The translations under genes were made by a program, and so were the position numbers. From Quillaja saponaria (Eukaryota; Streptophyta; Magnoliopsida; Fabales; Quillajaceae), in the NCBI GenBank assembly GCA_029379385.1, contig CM055608.1:22938350-23002349 (forward strand): a stretch of DNA of 64,000 nucleotides, written 5' to 3'. Under the pieces are notes generated by a model. The model did no database searches, had not been told where the DNA came from, and saw only the letters and a program-made list of their open reading frames with translations. Positions 1-13,700 of this stretch are shown here, piece after piece (positions within the stretch are counted from its first letter, which is position 1; every line of letters begins with the position of its first letter).

Positions 1-1609
1 TTCTTTTCTTTTTCTCTTTATAGAAAAAGACTTCATCCAAATTTATTTTTTTAACTGACAAGATAATGCCAAAAATCTCACCTCATTCTCACACGATCTC
101 AAACACTGATACTACTCCAAATCCATTGCTTTCATCACCATAAAACATTTTCGGGAAAACTAATAAGACCTCCTTTTTCCAGGACCAATTAAATCCAGTT
201 ATTCCAAATCCTAATCAGTAGTTTTGAGTTTTGACTGCAAGAATTGATTAATCAAGATGCTAGTATCAATAAGAAAAGCTCAGCCTCGCATTCTCATCAT
301 TTTAGATAAGAACCATATCATTCTATAATGATATATTTCATGAATTAGACAATTAGTGCAACCTCTGTTTTCCCTATCTTGTGTGGATAACAATGGCATT
401 CACAAAACCCAGTATTTAGAAAATCAGTATATTAGGATTTAAGAAATGCATTTCAAGCACATCAAAATGCAAACATATCTTTCATCTCTATCAGAACTCA
501 TGATAACAAATACAAATCCATACCATGAGACTTGCCTTTTTTTGGAAAAAGTTATGCTGCAGAATCGATAAAAGGATGCAGCACACTACAGAAACTCCTA
601 GAAATCTAGTTCGGTGGCAACAGAAAGACAAAAGTTATATAGGACTCTTTCTTGATATTCAGGACTACATGTTTTAAATTGTTTCCAAAAGGAAAATAAG
701 AAAAAGTTAGGCCCTCTTGAGTTGGTAATAACCGACTTCTCCAAGTATAAATAGGATAGTTGTTACATTGAAAGCCGCGCCAAAACTCCATAAGCCCAAT
801 CATTGTATTCATCTCTAGAACTTACATAAAGCCTTCTCTATTAAGTTCCCAGTCTACCTGTCAATTTATTCATCACACCACAAACATAACATGCGCACAA
901 GAAATTATACTTTAGAGTCTCACACACATCATACTAAAACGTCATGCTGTTATCCATGGGTTTTAATGAAAATATGAGGGAAGATAAATTATGAAATTGA
1001 TTTAATTCATTGATGCAAGAAATAGAAAGTACAAGAGAAACACATTGGTGCACCTCTCTCCACTATCAGTCTAGGGTCTTGTAGACTTTTGCCTTGCCTG
1101 TCCATTGTTGCTGCCGTTAATCCTATTTATACTCGGGGAGGAGGTCGGTTACGAACAACTCGAGAGGATCTAGATTCTAGATTTCCTATAAATAAAAAAT
1201 TCTTCGTTTTGTTTGCAATTTAACACATGTAACTCTATGTGTCAAAGAAATTAAAGAGACCTATATAACTTTGTTTATCTACTGCCACCAGAGTATTCTA
1301 GGAGGTGCTAATATTGGCAGCACCCTTAATGCAAAAAAGTGCATCAAGGAGCAGTGCCTGAAGGTGATAAGTGCTCCAAACCTTGTTGGAGAGAGCTGGT
1401 CCAACGTGTATCGTTATAAATAATTTTCATCACCCATTAGATGTATCATATTCATATTTGATTGGATTATACATGACCACATATCCAGTTTTTTTTTATA
1501 GTACATTTGACTCTAATCAGAAGATCGAATGAATAATAGCATAGACATCTTCTAGAAAAAGTAATCCATTGGAATAATCCTAAACATGCTGCTATGCACA
1601 ATAGTTTAC
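1..1609. other. No gene recognised; SUVR3 intron side
   Basis: This stretch lies downstream of the SUVR3 splice donor on the minus strand, so at least part of it should be intron. I looked on the minus strand for the SET signatures expected in exon 2 (the NHSC motif and the cysteine-rich post-SET tail) and saw none. A short minus-strand open frame at 606-812 has no family I recognise. The segment around 1000-1200 has short retroelement-like wording but no clear ends. Confidence 0.4.
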
Positions 1610-2258
1610 CTGCATACTCGCATACGAATTGCCCTTTCTGAATCAACTGGTCAGAGTGCAAACCCCATCCTTTCCTCCTATCCCTCACAACCTTCAACCG
1701 AATTGTAATCCGCTTCTGACTCAACCGGTTTCCACACTCCAATCCGCATCGACAACTGGACCCACACTCGCGAACCACATCCAACCCATCCAAACTCGAA
1801 CAAGGACACCTGGTATCCCCATCACCCACTTCATTGCAACTCTCACAGTCACACCCAGATACATTCTCACCCAATTCATCCACCAAGCCAACCGATTCCA
1901 CACCGATTCGACTAAAATTCGAACCCCAAAATTGGCGTTGGAATTGTGAAGAAGAAGAAGAGGGTAAAATCAGGGAATGGGTATATATAAAGTAAGCATA
2001 TGGGTGACTATCAACGGCGTTGCAAAATGGGATAGCAATATTCTCGAATGCTCTGCAAGCGTCAGATGATCGGCTGAGAGTGATGGATTTTGAAATTTGG
2101 TGAAGGGTTCTGCAGGTCAAAGAGACATTAGCAAGCTCTAGTGGGGTTAGCCATGGTAGAATCAGCTCAGCGCATTGAAAAAGAGCAGGTTTGGGGCGGT
2201 CTGTCTCTTCTTGCGTTTCATTGTTTTTGCGGGATCTTTTGGAATCTGGTTGCCTCAT
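1610..2258 (-). CDS. SUVR3: SUVR3-like histone-lysine N-methyltransferase, exon 1 (partial)
   Basis: Minus-strand first exon, 216 codons plus one base, starting at the ATG at 2258 and ending at a GTAAAC donor just after the codons for EYA. Residues 31-56 look like an F-box-like helix pair (ELILPWLTPLELANVSLTCR). A pre-SET zinc cluster follows, with nine cysteines at about 136, 138, 141, 151, 153, 165, 169, 171 and 175. The start of the SET domain comes next (KGWGLHSDQLIQKGQFVCEYAG). This order, F-box-like N-terminus then pre-SET then SET, is that of the plant SUVR3 branch of SU(VAR)3-9-related enzymes, which act on histone H3 lysines in the nucleus. The SET core, with its S-adenosylmethionine and catalytic residues, must lie in a later exon that I could not find here. 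The open frame runs on to 1467, but that part is intron read-through. The gene could be intact beyond the left edge or truncated. Confidence 0.82.
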
Positions 2259-2582
2259 TGGAGGGACTTGTTTTTCAGTCCGGATAGATAATTTGAGTTC
2301 TGGCTATGTAACAATATCTGCGTTGCATTTCATTTGAGCTGGGCCTGTTGGCCCTCTTACAAACACATTAAACCAATGTTTTGAAAAGCAGGATCTCCAA
2401 TCGATTTGAAAATTTTATCGGATATTTGACTCTCTGATTCCAATAAAATTGAATTGATAATCAACACGATTGATAACTAGATTGGATGGCACCACAAATA
2501 TATTTAATTAAATTTTAATAATATTATACATAATATAATCATACTTGCCATTATTATATTTTATAATGCTATATGCTTTTTT

Positions 2583-2718
2583 TATTTTTCTTCTCAACTA
2601 TTATTTTATTATGTTACAATTAATACTAAAAAGTTTATTAGAAAATAAATTATTTTTCTTCTCAACTATTATTTTATTATGTTACAATTAATACTAAAAG
2701 GTTTATTAGAAAATAAAT
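2583..2718. repeat. Tandem duplication, 68-bp unit, two copies
   Basis: Two almost identical AT-rich units sit head to tail, the first from 2583 and the second from 2651. They differ by a base or so (AAAAAGTTT against AAAAGGTTT). Such near identity suggests a recent local slippage or duplication event inside the hAT-like shell. Confidence 0.85.
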
Positions 2719-2937
2719 AAATAAACAGACTCACTAGTATTTATAATGTCACTTATTTCATTTAAATTTATTTGTTTGGATATAAAAATGATAAATACAA
2801 ATATAATAAAATAGATTAAATCTGAAATTTTATAAACATGTACAAACAATTGAGAAATTAGAACATTATTACTTTACAAATACATATAATACTAAACAAA
2901 TTAACAAAAATACATTTAGCTTGGTGGTTGAGCCTTT

Positions 2938-5900
2938 GTGCTTTGTGAAACTTAGAGAAGGAAAGGATTCTCAATGAATTGAGTGAGTATCTCTTACACG
3001 CTGTCACTGTATTTATTATTTACATTTCCAATATTTTTCCTCAAGTTAGAGCATACATGTAATATCAAGCTTATTACAAATATATCAATGTCGGTTACCC
3101 CCAATGATTTAGTAAACAAATCAATCAATTAGTCTTCGGTCTTCACATAGGTAGTTTTGGTTGTGTTATCTAAAAGCTTTTCTCAAATAAAATAAAAGTC
3201 AAATTCTGTATGTTCTTTCTCTCATGAAGTGCTGGATTAGAGGCAATATATAACCCAACCTGATTATTACATATAAGCTTCATAGGCTGTGAATGATGAA
3301 ACCCAATTTCTTCCAACAAGTGCTTCAACCAAACCAACTCAACAATAATATGAATTATGACTCTATATTCGGATTCAACATTGATTCTTGTAATAACAGT
3401 TTATTTCTTAATTTTCCATGAAACAAGATTTTCTCTTAAAAAGACACAATATCATGTAGTGGATTTTCTGTCAAAAGAAGAGCCAACCCAATCTACATCA
3501 TTGTAACCCCAAATTGAAGTAGATCATATCTCTTACTGAAATTGTGACCACGACCATGTCCTTGAACTAATATGTGACAATGGTTTTTACATAATAATCC
3601 TTTTCCTTATACAGTTTTAAGATATCTTAATATATGAATGATGACATTCCAATGAGAAATTTGAGATTGAGCAAGAAATTGAGAACTGCACTAGTTGCAA
3701 ATGCAATAAATGGTCTAATTATTGTGAGATAACTTAATTTATATCTTTCAGATGTCTGTATTGATCAGGATTTGTCAAAAGCTCCCCTTTAATAGGTACA
3801 AGTTTGGTATTTTGGTCCATAGGAGTGTTCACAGGTTTTGAGTTTAACATACATATATCACTCAACACATCAAGACAATACTTTCTCTGAGATAGATATA
3901 TACCAAACTGTGATCTAGCGACATTAATACCCAAGAAGTTTTTCAATAATCCCAGGTCTTTAGTTTGAAACTTGGAGCATAAGAATAATTTCACTTGCTG
4001 AATTCCATGACTATCATCGCATGTGATCATAATATCATTATCATACATGATCAAGAGAATTCGACCATGAGTTGTAAGTCTATAGAAAACCGAATGATCA
4101 ATAGAACACCGTTGAAGTCTAAAATTAAGCACAACTTCACTGAATCTTCTAAATCATACTTTGGGAGACTGTTTAAACCATATAGAGATTTTTGTTTAAT
4201 CCACACACCAGACCATTCTCCTTATAAGAAATAAACCCTGAAGGTTACTTTGTAAAAACTTTTTCAACTAGATCACCATGTAGGAATACATTCTTGATGT
4301 CCAATTGATGGCAATGGTCAATCAAAGATAGTAGCAAGAGAGATGAAAACTTGAACAAAAGTAATCTAAGCAACGGGAGAAAAGGTTTCAGAATAATCCG
4401 CATTATAAACCTAGGTGTAACATTTTGTTACGAGACGAGCTTTCAAGAGATCAAAAGAACTATCAAGATGGACCTTCATAGTTATACCCAACAACAACCA
4501 ACAGTAGACTTGACTAGGGTAATGAAACTAATTCCTAAGTACCATTAATTGGTAAGGCTTCCATCTCATAAACCATGGTATGTCGTCATCCCAGATGGAC
4601 AAGGGCATGACTAAGTGTCTTTCGAATATAGATAAAAGACAAAGAGGTTACAAATGTATAATAAGATATAATTGATGATAGCTAAGAACATAATAAATAG
4701 GGTAAGAATTACTAGTGGAATGAATACTTTTTCTAACAATAAGTGGTGGACTTGCAGCAGGAGAGAGGTTCAAGGCATGTGATAAAGTTGGAGCAAGGTG
4801 TGAGTTATCAAGTATAGCAACATGGCTTGCAGGAGGATTAGTTGGATGATGATAGTGATAAACCTGCAATGGATGTTCTGTAGAGATAGATGATTTAATA
4901 ACAGATAGAGGTCTAACTGATTACTATTTCTGAGAGAACATCAACAATAGTATTGCATTCATCAAAAGTGGATGAGAAGAATGGAGATTCCTCAAAGAAG
5001 GTTACATCATCGGAGGTAAATTAATGATGAGTGCCAAAGAAATATCACTTGTGTCCCTTTTAAAAGCAAGAGTAACCCCAAAAGATACATTTAGTGGACA
5101 TAGCAAGGATTTTATTATGTCCACGGACTAGATCATGGACAAAACATATGCAATCAAAAATGCGGAGCAAAAGGCAATACACAAAATATTATTATGCAAT
5201 ACTAAAGATGACATACTATTAGTTAAATAGCATGTAGTGAGAACAATGTCACCCCAAAAACGAAGTGATATATTATTATGAAGTAATAGAGTGCGAGTTG
5301 TTTCAATCAAGCGTCTGCCTTTATGCTCATCAACTCCATTTTATTGTGAAGTATGAGCACATGAAAATTGAAGGTGCATACCCTGTAATGTTATATAATT
5401 TTAAAAAGATGTAGAGAAATATTTATGAGCATTGTCACTACGTAAAATAAGAATAGAAATACCAGATTGTGTTTGAATTTTAGTACAAAATTGTTTTAAA
5501 ATAGAAAATAATTCAGAACAATTTTTTATTAGAAATAAATCAAGTGCAACAAGAATAATCATCAATAAAAGTAAACAAATATTGAATCCTAAATTAGTAT
5601 TGACATGACTAGGACCCCAAATATCATTATGAACAAGTACAAAGTAGGACTATGCTAGAAAAAAAAGACTATGCTTTGAAAAGGAAGCACGGGTGTGCTT
5701 GCTAAGCTGACATGACTCACAATCTAATGATGGCAAAGAGGATAAACAAGGAACCATCTTCTATAGTTTGGAGATACTAGGATTACCTAAACGACTATGG
5801 ATGAGAATAGGTGACATATCTGTAGAGCAAATCATTAAAGATGTAGGTATTGTAAGATGGTAGAGATCCTGTGACTCACACACTGTATCAATCGTCTGTC

Positions 5901-7680
5901 ACATACATCACATACCTTAGTCATGTACAATAAAGGAATCATCAATGAATAAAATGGAACAATTGAGGGAGCGAGTTACTAATAGAAATTAAGCTGAGGA
6001 CATTCAGAAATAAGAAGTACAGATTCCAAAGGTAATGAGGACAAAAATGTAGCTTGATCTATGCCTTTAGTAACTACTTTGGAGCCATTAGCTAAAGTAA
6101 CAGTAGAAAGTGATGAAAAATTATTAATAAGAGAGAAAAGTTTGGGATTACCAGAGATGTAATTAAATGCACCCAAGTCAATGATCGAAGTGCCAGCTGA
6201 TGTGTGTAGAGAGAGGCAGGCGACATAATTACCTTGAGTAGTTGAGGAAGACTACTTGGTAACCAAGTTCTGTAAGAATTCATCATAATCAGCAGCTGAC
6301 AGGAAAACATTCAAGGATTGACCCTCGAAAGGTAGAGCCAAAGATGTGTGGCTATTTGTTTGAACCATATTAGTTACAGGAGATGGTCAACCATGCAACT
6401 TGTAACAAGTTTCTTGGTATGACCTATCTTGCTACAATGAGTACACTGAGGACATAGACCTCGTGCCCCTCGTTCTCCTCGATGTTCAAATTGGGAGATC
6501 AAGACAAAGGACCAGGGAGCAGAGCATCAACATGTGTCAATATCGGAGAAGAGATGCGTATCAACCTAGCAAAAATATTTTCCATTAAAGGAATAATGAG
6601 ACTACCTAAAATTTGATGGCAAACTTTGTCAAGATTTACTCAAAAGCAATACAATGTGAGAATTATAAATAGCTTGTCCTGATGTTCCCCTATCAACACT
6701 AGTAATCACAAGCAACACTTCAACATATCCAACCTCGACATTTTGAGCCATACTTAAAAAGGCAGATATATCTTGATCAAGCTGCTCCAAACTCAACATA
6801 TTAGTAACCACATTATCAAAACGCTAAATATCATTAGTATATAATTCTTTGGCCTTTTTTAAAGTACATAACAAGTTTTATAAGCACGAAAAAATTATAG
6901 TATTGATGCCTCAAGAGATGCCCAAAATAAACTACATAACAAAGCATTGATTTTTTTTTTTCCAAGCAGGTTGTTCTTATTCAAGAACGTTAGCCAAAGT
7001 CTTACTTAGATGATCTTTATAACCTTGTCTCACAAACCATAACTCAACAAAAGCAGCAAATGACAATTAGGTTTGGATAACCTTTCAGTAGTAATAATAC
7101 GATTCCTAAAGAAGGCAGGAGTAGAAATATTTGGTTTTGAGTTAGCAGTTGAAGTAATAGTGGAATTCTCAGAAATAGACATATACTTATTTCATATAAA
7201 AAGTAGCCTTGAAACACAAAATACTAGAAAACTAGAAAAGTACTAAAAAATACCAAAAAATGGCAATATTGGATCTATTTGTGCCAAAACCCCGTGCCTA
7301 GTTTGGGTGCCTAATCAAAGGAAGCAATGACGTGTGGATAGCTTATAGAGGACAAAGGCATTTCATATGATGTCTGGTGGCTCTGCAATTTCTGTGATAG
7401 GCATATCAAAAGGTTCTATTTCTTCTAGTATAGTCAATGTCATTAAACAATGTTGGTTTGTCTGAGAACTAACACCAACAACCTCTATTTACCAAAAAAA
7501 AATAAAAAGAATAAGTACGGTATAATAGGTAAATTAGGATTTTCTCTTCCCAAACTTTAATGCTATGTAAAATTTAGAGAAAGAGAGAAAAACTAAGGGA
7601 ATTCTAAATAAATTAAGTGAGTATATCTCACACACTGTTATTGTATTTATATTATAAGAATGTGCTATACAAATTAAGTC
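2938..7680 (-). mobile_element. Degenerate Ty1/Copia LTR retrotransposon
   Basis: Related sequences at about 2938-3020 and 7570-7660 share blocks such as GAGTGAGTATCTCTTACAC and AAGTGAGTATATCTCACAC. They are the best candidates for remnants of the two LTRs. Between them on the minus strand lie gag, protease, integrase and reverse transcriptase pieces in Copia order. The exact LTR ends, primer-binding site and target duplication are too worn to place. Integrase before reverse transcriptase separates it from Ty3/gypsy. Confidence 0.75.
3080..7182 (-). pseudogene. Copia gag-pol polyprotein, decayed
   Basis: Read from the gag ATG at 7182, the N-terminus begins MSISENSTITSTANSKPN. A gag piece lies at 6811-6629. 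Protease-region residues are at about 6200-5980 (GAFNYISGNPKLFS, where an active aspartyl site normally has DSGA). An integrase segment is at 5310-5170 (LLLHNNISLRFWGDIVLT). Reverse transcriptase is at 4300-3734 (LDIKNVFLHGDL, then DLGLLKNFLGINVA and NTPMDQNTKL). The C-terminal TKSLG block typical of Copia RNase H ends is near 3110. Many stops and frameshifts break the frame, and the catalytic YVDD box reads YDND, so the element cannot move itself. Confidence 0.85.
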
Positions 7681-8217
7681 AACTATGATACAACATAATC
7701 AAAACTATTGAATCAATTATTTTTAATGAATCGATCTGATTACAACTTCGAACATAAAATGCATTTAAGTGCAATAATAGGACCAAGTGTTATTTTTACC
7801 CAAGGCATTGCCGTGAATTTATCAACCTATTAAGTTCAAACAAAGAACTAAATTCTTGTTGGTATAATCCAAATGATGCCTTATCTATTTCGCTGACTTA
7901 TTAATCTAGAGGTTAAGCATACTCTAGCAACTTTACGCAAGGAAGAGTTTGGTTTTTTTGGAGTGATAGTGGAAAAGTCTTTTTCATAGACAGCGAAGAG
8001 ATAATGACAGCGTGGATGCACCAACTTGTTACAAAATTGTATTAATAGAATAAGAAAACTGACTATAACAAGGAAACTGACTCGACAAGGAAACTGTTAT
8101 TTATTAACTCATTATATTTCAACACTAAGGTGTTGGGTTTGAGTCTCCTTAGATTGATTGGCAATTGAATCGGTTCGACCAACTGATTTGAACTAATTCT
8201 AAAACATTGCATTAAAC

Positions 8218-10782
8218 CAATGACCCAACTCTTTTTTTTTTCTCTTTTCTTTCAGGTACTTTTAAAAGAATCGAAACTGATAATTTACTCATATGCCATA
8301 AAGCTACATGAATAGAATTGTTGATTGTGATTAATATATGTTACCTAAAGTTAACCAATAATTTTGTCACTTAAGAGAATAGGGTTGCAAGAGAGCAGCC
8401 TAACTCGAGAGTCATCTTAAACTTGACTTAATATTAATTTGATTGATTAGTTCCACTCTTGAATTCTTAACTAGTTGATTTGAACTCAGATTTCATCTTA
8501 TTAATATTAACAAATTAGGAGGCCATCCATGCTATTACTCCTTTAGTCAATCACATTTCACTGTAAAATTATGATCGAATCAGTGCATTAGTGAAAAATT
8601 ATTTTTTTTAGTTCTCAAACCATTTAGATTTCTCCTAATTTTTTATTATATAGAGTTTTCATCATTTTTAATTGAGAATAAAAAATAAAAATAAAATACA
8701 AAAACAAGCTTGAACTCGAGGTCAATTGAATCAAGCTTACTAAAAAAATACACCTTATATTCTCGTTGGACTTGTTACATAAACTAGCATTTATTGCAAT
8801 AATGTCAATCTCATTTTGGTCTTGTTGATATTGTCATTCTCTTTCTCACACCAACGAAAAATGTATGCACCGATAAATAAACTACTTGCACTCCCAGTAT
8901 GAGAACACAAATTCGAATCTTGAAGCAAACAAATTGTTAGGAGTGCCTCCAAATATATTTGCTAATTAAGAATTAGAAAAATATGATATTAATACATCAT
9001 CAATAAATCTATTTAATATTTTAACAAATAATTTTGTCATATCATCCATTAATTCTCTCTCATCTATCTTAAATTATATTATTTTCATCTCCTATTAATT
9101 CTCTCACGTCTTTCCTAAGTTAGATATAAAATATAAGTTTATACTTTTCCAATCTAATTTCAATTATTTTCTGTCTAGTAATTTGTTATATAAGTTTTTT
9201 TTTTTTTTTTTGCCTGTTTGTTTCTCTTTGATTTTTCTCATATTCGTAATTTTGTCTGGCATTTTTAAAAAATAATTTTTTATTAAACAAAAACAAAATT
9301 AATTTACTCTCACTCTCTAACTTTACAAACAATAATATACCTTACATGAACATGAAAAATCCTAATTTTGTTTGTCTCCATTTATAAACAAAAAAGAGTT
9401 AACTTCAATGAAGAAAATATATAAAAATAATATAATTGATATTTGAGACTTAGGAAAATATAATGTTAACACATCATCGATACTTGTGAAAAAAGAAGCA
9501 AATCTATGTAATAATTTTTTAAAAAAAATTGGTTAAACAAAAAAGTTATCTAAACATTCAAAATTAAAAGTTAAATATATGCAACAAAATATTTCCTTAA
9601 AAGTTAAAAAATCACAATATATAACATAAAATAATATTTTGACATACATAGCAATATAGACTGACACATTAATTAATATTTTAATATCACAACAGTTTAA
9701 TATTCTCTTCCAAATTAATACTTTCAAAATAAAATAAATATAGGAATAAATAATTTAATTAATAATAAATCTCACAAAAAATAAAATAATTTTTACATTC
9801 GCACTGTGACCGAATAAATTTAGTTATTTTCAGAACTCGAATTAATCTAGCAATCCTAATAAATTTAATTATTTATATAAGTCAAATTAATCTAGCATAC
9901 ATCTACTGTGAGACTAAACAAATGGGAATCCTAAAAATTCTAAAACTCATTAAGTGCAACTTGAGGTATCAATTTTCATCGTTAGGTGGTGTCATTGATA
10001 TCAATGAGCACACTAACACCAAATTTTGACTAAATAGCTTCGAATGACTTAAAAGATAAAAAACAAACGATCGTTGTAGTAAATTATTCCCATTTTTGTA
10101 TTTCACTTCATCTAACTTACTCTCCAAATCTACACATATCTTTCTTTTATTGTAAGTTTTGAAAATAGACCGGCGAGTAATTTTAAGAAAATCCATTGAA
10201 GGTTGGAGTACTATAGGTGTAATCTAGTAACATCGAAAAGTATTGAACAAACTATGACTCGGAATATAAAAATATTGACAGCAAATGCAAAGCCAATATA
10301 GATCCTTTGAAACTATGAACAAATTAGCGTCCACATTGCAGCATAAAACACATACTTTCTCGCAAACATAACATTCACAATGACTAAACTCTTGAATTCA
10401 AAGTTCAAACTTTAAAGAGTTAAGATTAAGGTTGCAGGATTAGAACCGGTTACCTCAAGTTGCCTATGAAGCATTAGGCCTACAGATGAGCCCCAACACA
10501 CACAGAATAAGACTGTATTATATATATGGTTGTCCATGAATTTAACATGATCATTACTTAAATGTGATTACAATATGTCAAAAGGCCCTTTAAAGCAACA
10601 AAAAACAATCTTTTTTTACCGAGAAGAACAAGAAAGAGGTGGGCATGAAGAAGCTAATTATCCTACAGCATAAAAATTTGTAAAGCAAAATTGCAAAATA
10701 GATTGTATACAAATTGGACATAACTACCTTTGGCTGTACTTATTGAATTTCTTAAAATTGGTTCTACTCTATGTATCACACA
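8218..10782. other. AT-rich intergenic DNA
   Basis: Long AT-rich intergenic stretch between the hAT-like element and the 3' end of EGY1. Short direct repeats containing ACATCATC occur near 8995 and 9470. The short open frames at 9533-9727 and 9969-10196 show no recognisable domain or codon pattern. The last 300-400 bases should hold the 3' UTR and polyadenylation region of EGY1. Confidence 0.5.
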
Positions 10783-13700
10783 TCAAAATAAGGTCACAAG
10801 ACCTATACCTAGTTCCTCTGCAAGATTATCCCATACAGGAAAGAGAGTCAACACAACAAAGACAATAGAAACCATGACAAGTGACCTCCTCCATGCTCCA
10901 ACCTCAGTCACATCATTTAAGCATTGTTTCTCGGGTGTCCTCTGAAATTCACAAACTTGTACAATTTATAAGAGGATTCAAAATTTCAAAGTCCATAACT
11001 TCTTTTAAGGTAATAAGTTGAAACATTTGCAGACCTGACATATTAGAACATACAGTCCCCAGGGTAGCGAAAGAGGACCACCTAGCTGTATTAGGAGGAA
11101 AAATCATTAAAATGGAAAAACTTGTCTTAATTAAGTAAAAATAGAAACACTCCTTCTCCCGCTCCCACTTACCAACCTTTTCAAAGAAAGTAAACAAGAA
11201 AACTAGAGTTAGTGGAAGCATGCTGGATAAGGATTGTTCCACGGTCTACGATGCAAAGGATATGATTACTCATTCAATTTTCTAGCTAACTGGTTAACCT
11301 GGCCTAGTCATGATCTTGTATGCAATCAAGACAGTTTAATAGATACTGAATAGTTTAAGATGTAATAGTGCTGTTGAACTATAGATATGGGTTGAATGTC
11401 GAAGTCATTAGCCTTACCACTCCCAATCCAAGCAACGTATAAGTTGACAAACCAAAACCAATTAGTGCATTCTTTCCAAAGGCTCCCTGCGAAAACATTT
11501 AGTAAATTAGCATCCACGTAATGTATGATGAAAGATATGAGTAACAAAACTCATTACGTCATAATCATTGAAATCAACATGACTCCTCCCACGTGAGAAA
11601 TTCTATATAGAACAAGTTACCTTTAGCTGTACAAATAAATAAATAAAAAGAGTGGTGTTGATTGGATGTCGGTACAGATGTCAGCTACATGTCCACGTCT
11701 GACACTGGTATGATCAACTTTATCTAAGTTTTTCCTTCTATTTTGAGGATCATATCCAAGTATCCCTGTCCATATAAGGTGTCTAATGTTGCTGACGTGG
11801 ATATGACAGATTAAAGTAAATTCTATGGAGTAAAAGACAGGAAAACTTGAGAGTGAATCTAGAATTGTACCTTCTATTTAAAGCTCAATAATTACTTTAC
11901 AACTTCAGGAAATATGCATACACAGAAAGCTTTATTATGCCTCAAAATCTGTAGTTGCATCTAACACTGTAGTTTTTCCTATTAAAGCCAAGAATGGGCA
12001 TAGGATGCTACCTGCACAGCTCTTCCCCCATCAAGGCACCCCACTGGAAGCAAATTGAAAGCCGATGTGATTAGACCACACCTGCAATGCAATTACATGA
12101 AGGATGAAATATATGTATACTTCAAGTATCATGAAAAGAATAAGATAGTCCAGGAAAAATACTTTACCACCCTGCAATCACAAGAGGATGGATTGAAACT
12201 GTTGCAGCATGCATTGCCCTGTGAATTGATAATACGAACATGCCATTAGTGCTGGATCTATATTATGTCCTCTAGATTATATGCAGAGATGTTTCTGGTT
12301 CAATTAATCCATTGAAGCAATGGGCACATACGCATAACCAAGAGTTGCTCTACTGATGAGTCCAAGAAGCAAAGAACCTTGAAACAACATGCTAGGAACC
12401 TGCACCAAATCTCCTGTTGCATCTGGGTTTGATGAGAGCAGTAGGCCAAGAGCAAACATTGAAGAAGACAGTATAGCACCAGCAAATGGGCCCGCCAGTG
12501 ATATATCCACCTTTGTACTTCTATCAGGAAGAATAGATTTAAACTAAAAAAACACAATTAGAGATGAGAGACAAATATTTTTGTACTTATTTCAATAACT
12601 TACACAAAGGAAAAAAAAAGAAGATAGTTATGCTCAAGAAATTACATAAAGAAAAAATTAGTAACACATAAGCTATAAATATTAGTAACAATACATGCAC
12701 ATGGAAACACACACACAGTTAAAGGTGTTGATTATAACCAAATAATTGTATATATTGGTGCAGAGGATGCGTCTATTATCACGAGTAAAAGCTCTGAGAA
12801 GCAGTAATACTAAATTCGCAGTCAATGTAAGCATAATACAATATAAACATATGAGCAAGTTGAAGGTATTGATTATAACCAACTAATTGTACAAAGGATG
12901 TGTCTAATATCACATGAGTAAAAGCTCTGAAAGAAGCGGTAATACTAAGTTCACAGTCAATGTAAGCATAATACAATAAAAACATACGAGCAATAGATGC
13001 ATAACATATTCCACTTGAAATAAATGAAAATGAAACAGCAAAAAAACAGTGAAGAAGAGCATTTTTATAGTGATGATTTTTACAATCATTAGAAGTAAGA
13101 CTAATATATCTACTACAGCTACCGCCTTGTTCAGACAAAGAAACTATGGAGTATGGATCATTTTACTGCCCATATAAAAGGACCAAAAACTCCGTGAGTT
13201 ATTTTTAACCCAGACATTGCAAATTCTTAAAGCAATAAATACTAAGGAAGATGCTATGCAAAACAACTCCAAGCAGTACTTGTACTGGCGTATATAGGAA
13301 ATTTTGATATACTCACTTGAGTGATTGCGCCAAAGCATCCAAGACTGATATTAGGAATGAAGTAAGCAATACTTAGTCTTACTTTTTTTGGAAAAGCTGC
13401 CAGAAAGTGTCCAACTTCCTGCAATGTAACCAACTCCATCAGTAGAAAAAGATTCAAGTTACTCATTTAAGAAAAAATATGACTAATTGACCAAATTTGG
13501 TAACACTACTTGGGTTAGAAGATTAACTGAAAATGAAAAGGAAAACTGAAAAGTAGGCTTAACAATGAAAGAAGGTGCAATTCTTGGTGACATGGTCAAT
13601 CACCGTTTTGTAGAACTATAAAAATTAATAAATATGTGAATAGTAATTTTTAAATCTGAACATCTATTCTTCAAAAGGATCAATGCATTTCCTGACATTA

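Larger units (their letters stand above)
2374..8209. mobile_element. hAT-like DNA element enclosing a Copia element
   Basis: The two ends read CAATGTTTTGAAAA at 2374 and, inverted, CAATGTTTTAGAA at 8209. Each end is flanked by the 8-bp direct repeat CATTAAAC (2366-2373 and 8210-8217). An 8-bp target duplication with short terminal inverted repeats is the mark of the hAT superfamily. No hAT transposase is visible inside, and most of the length is a nested Copia element. One caution is that the sequence after the right repeat also begins CAATG, so a longer chance repeat cannot be fully excluded. Confidence 0.6.

Noticed and set aside
1629..1949. Plus-strand open frame of 106 codons
   Set aside because: It is the antisense shadow of SUVR3 exon 1.
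10430..10500. Possible tRNA-headed SINE with GGTTCTAATCC on the minus strand
   Set aside because: The upstream box A match is poor and no element body or end could be defined.
11640..11830. Inverted ATGTCCACGTC / GACGTGGATAT words in EGY1 intron 7
   Set aside because: The arms are short and imperfect and no flanking duplication was found, so a MITE call is not supported.
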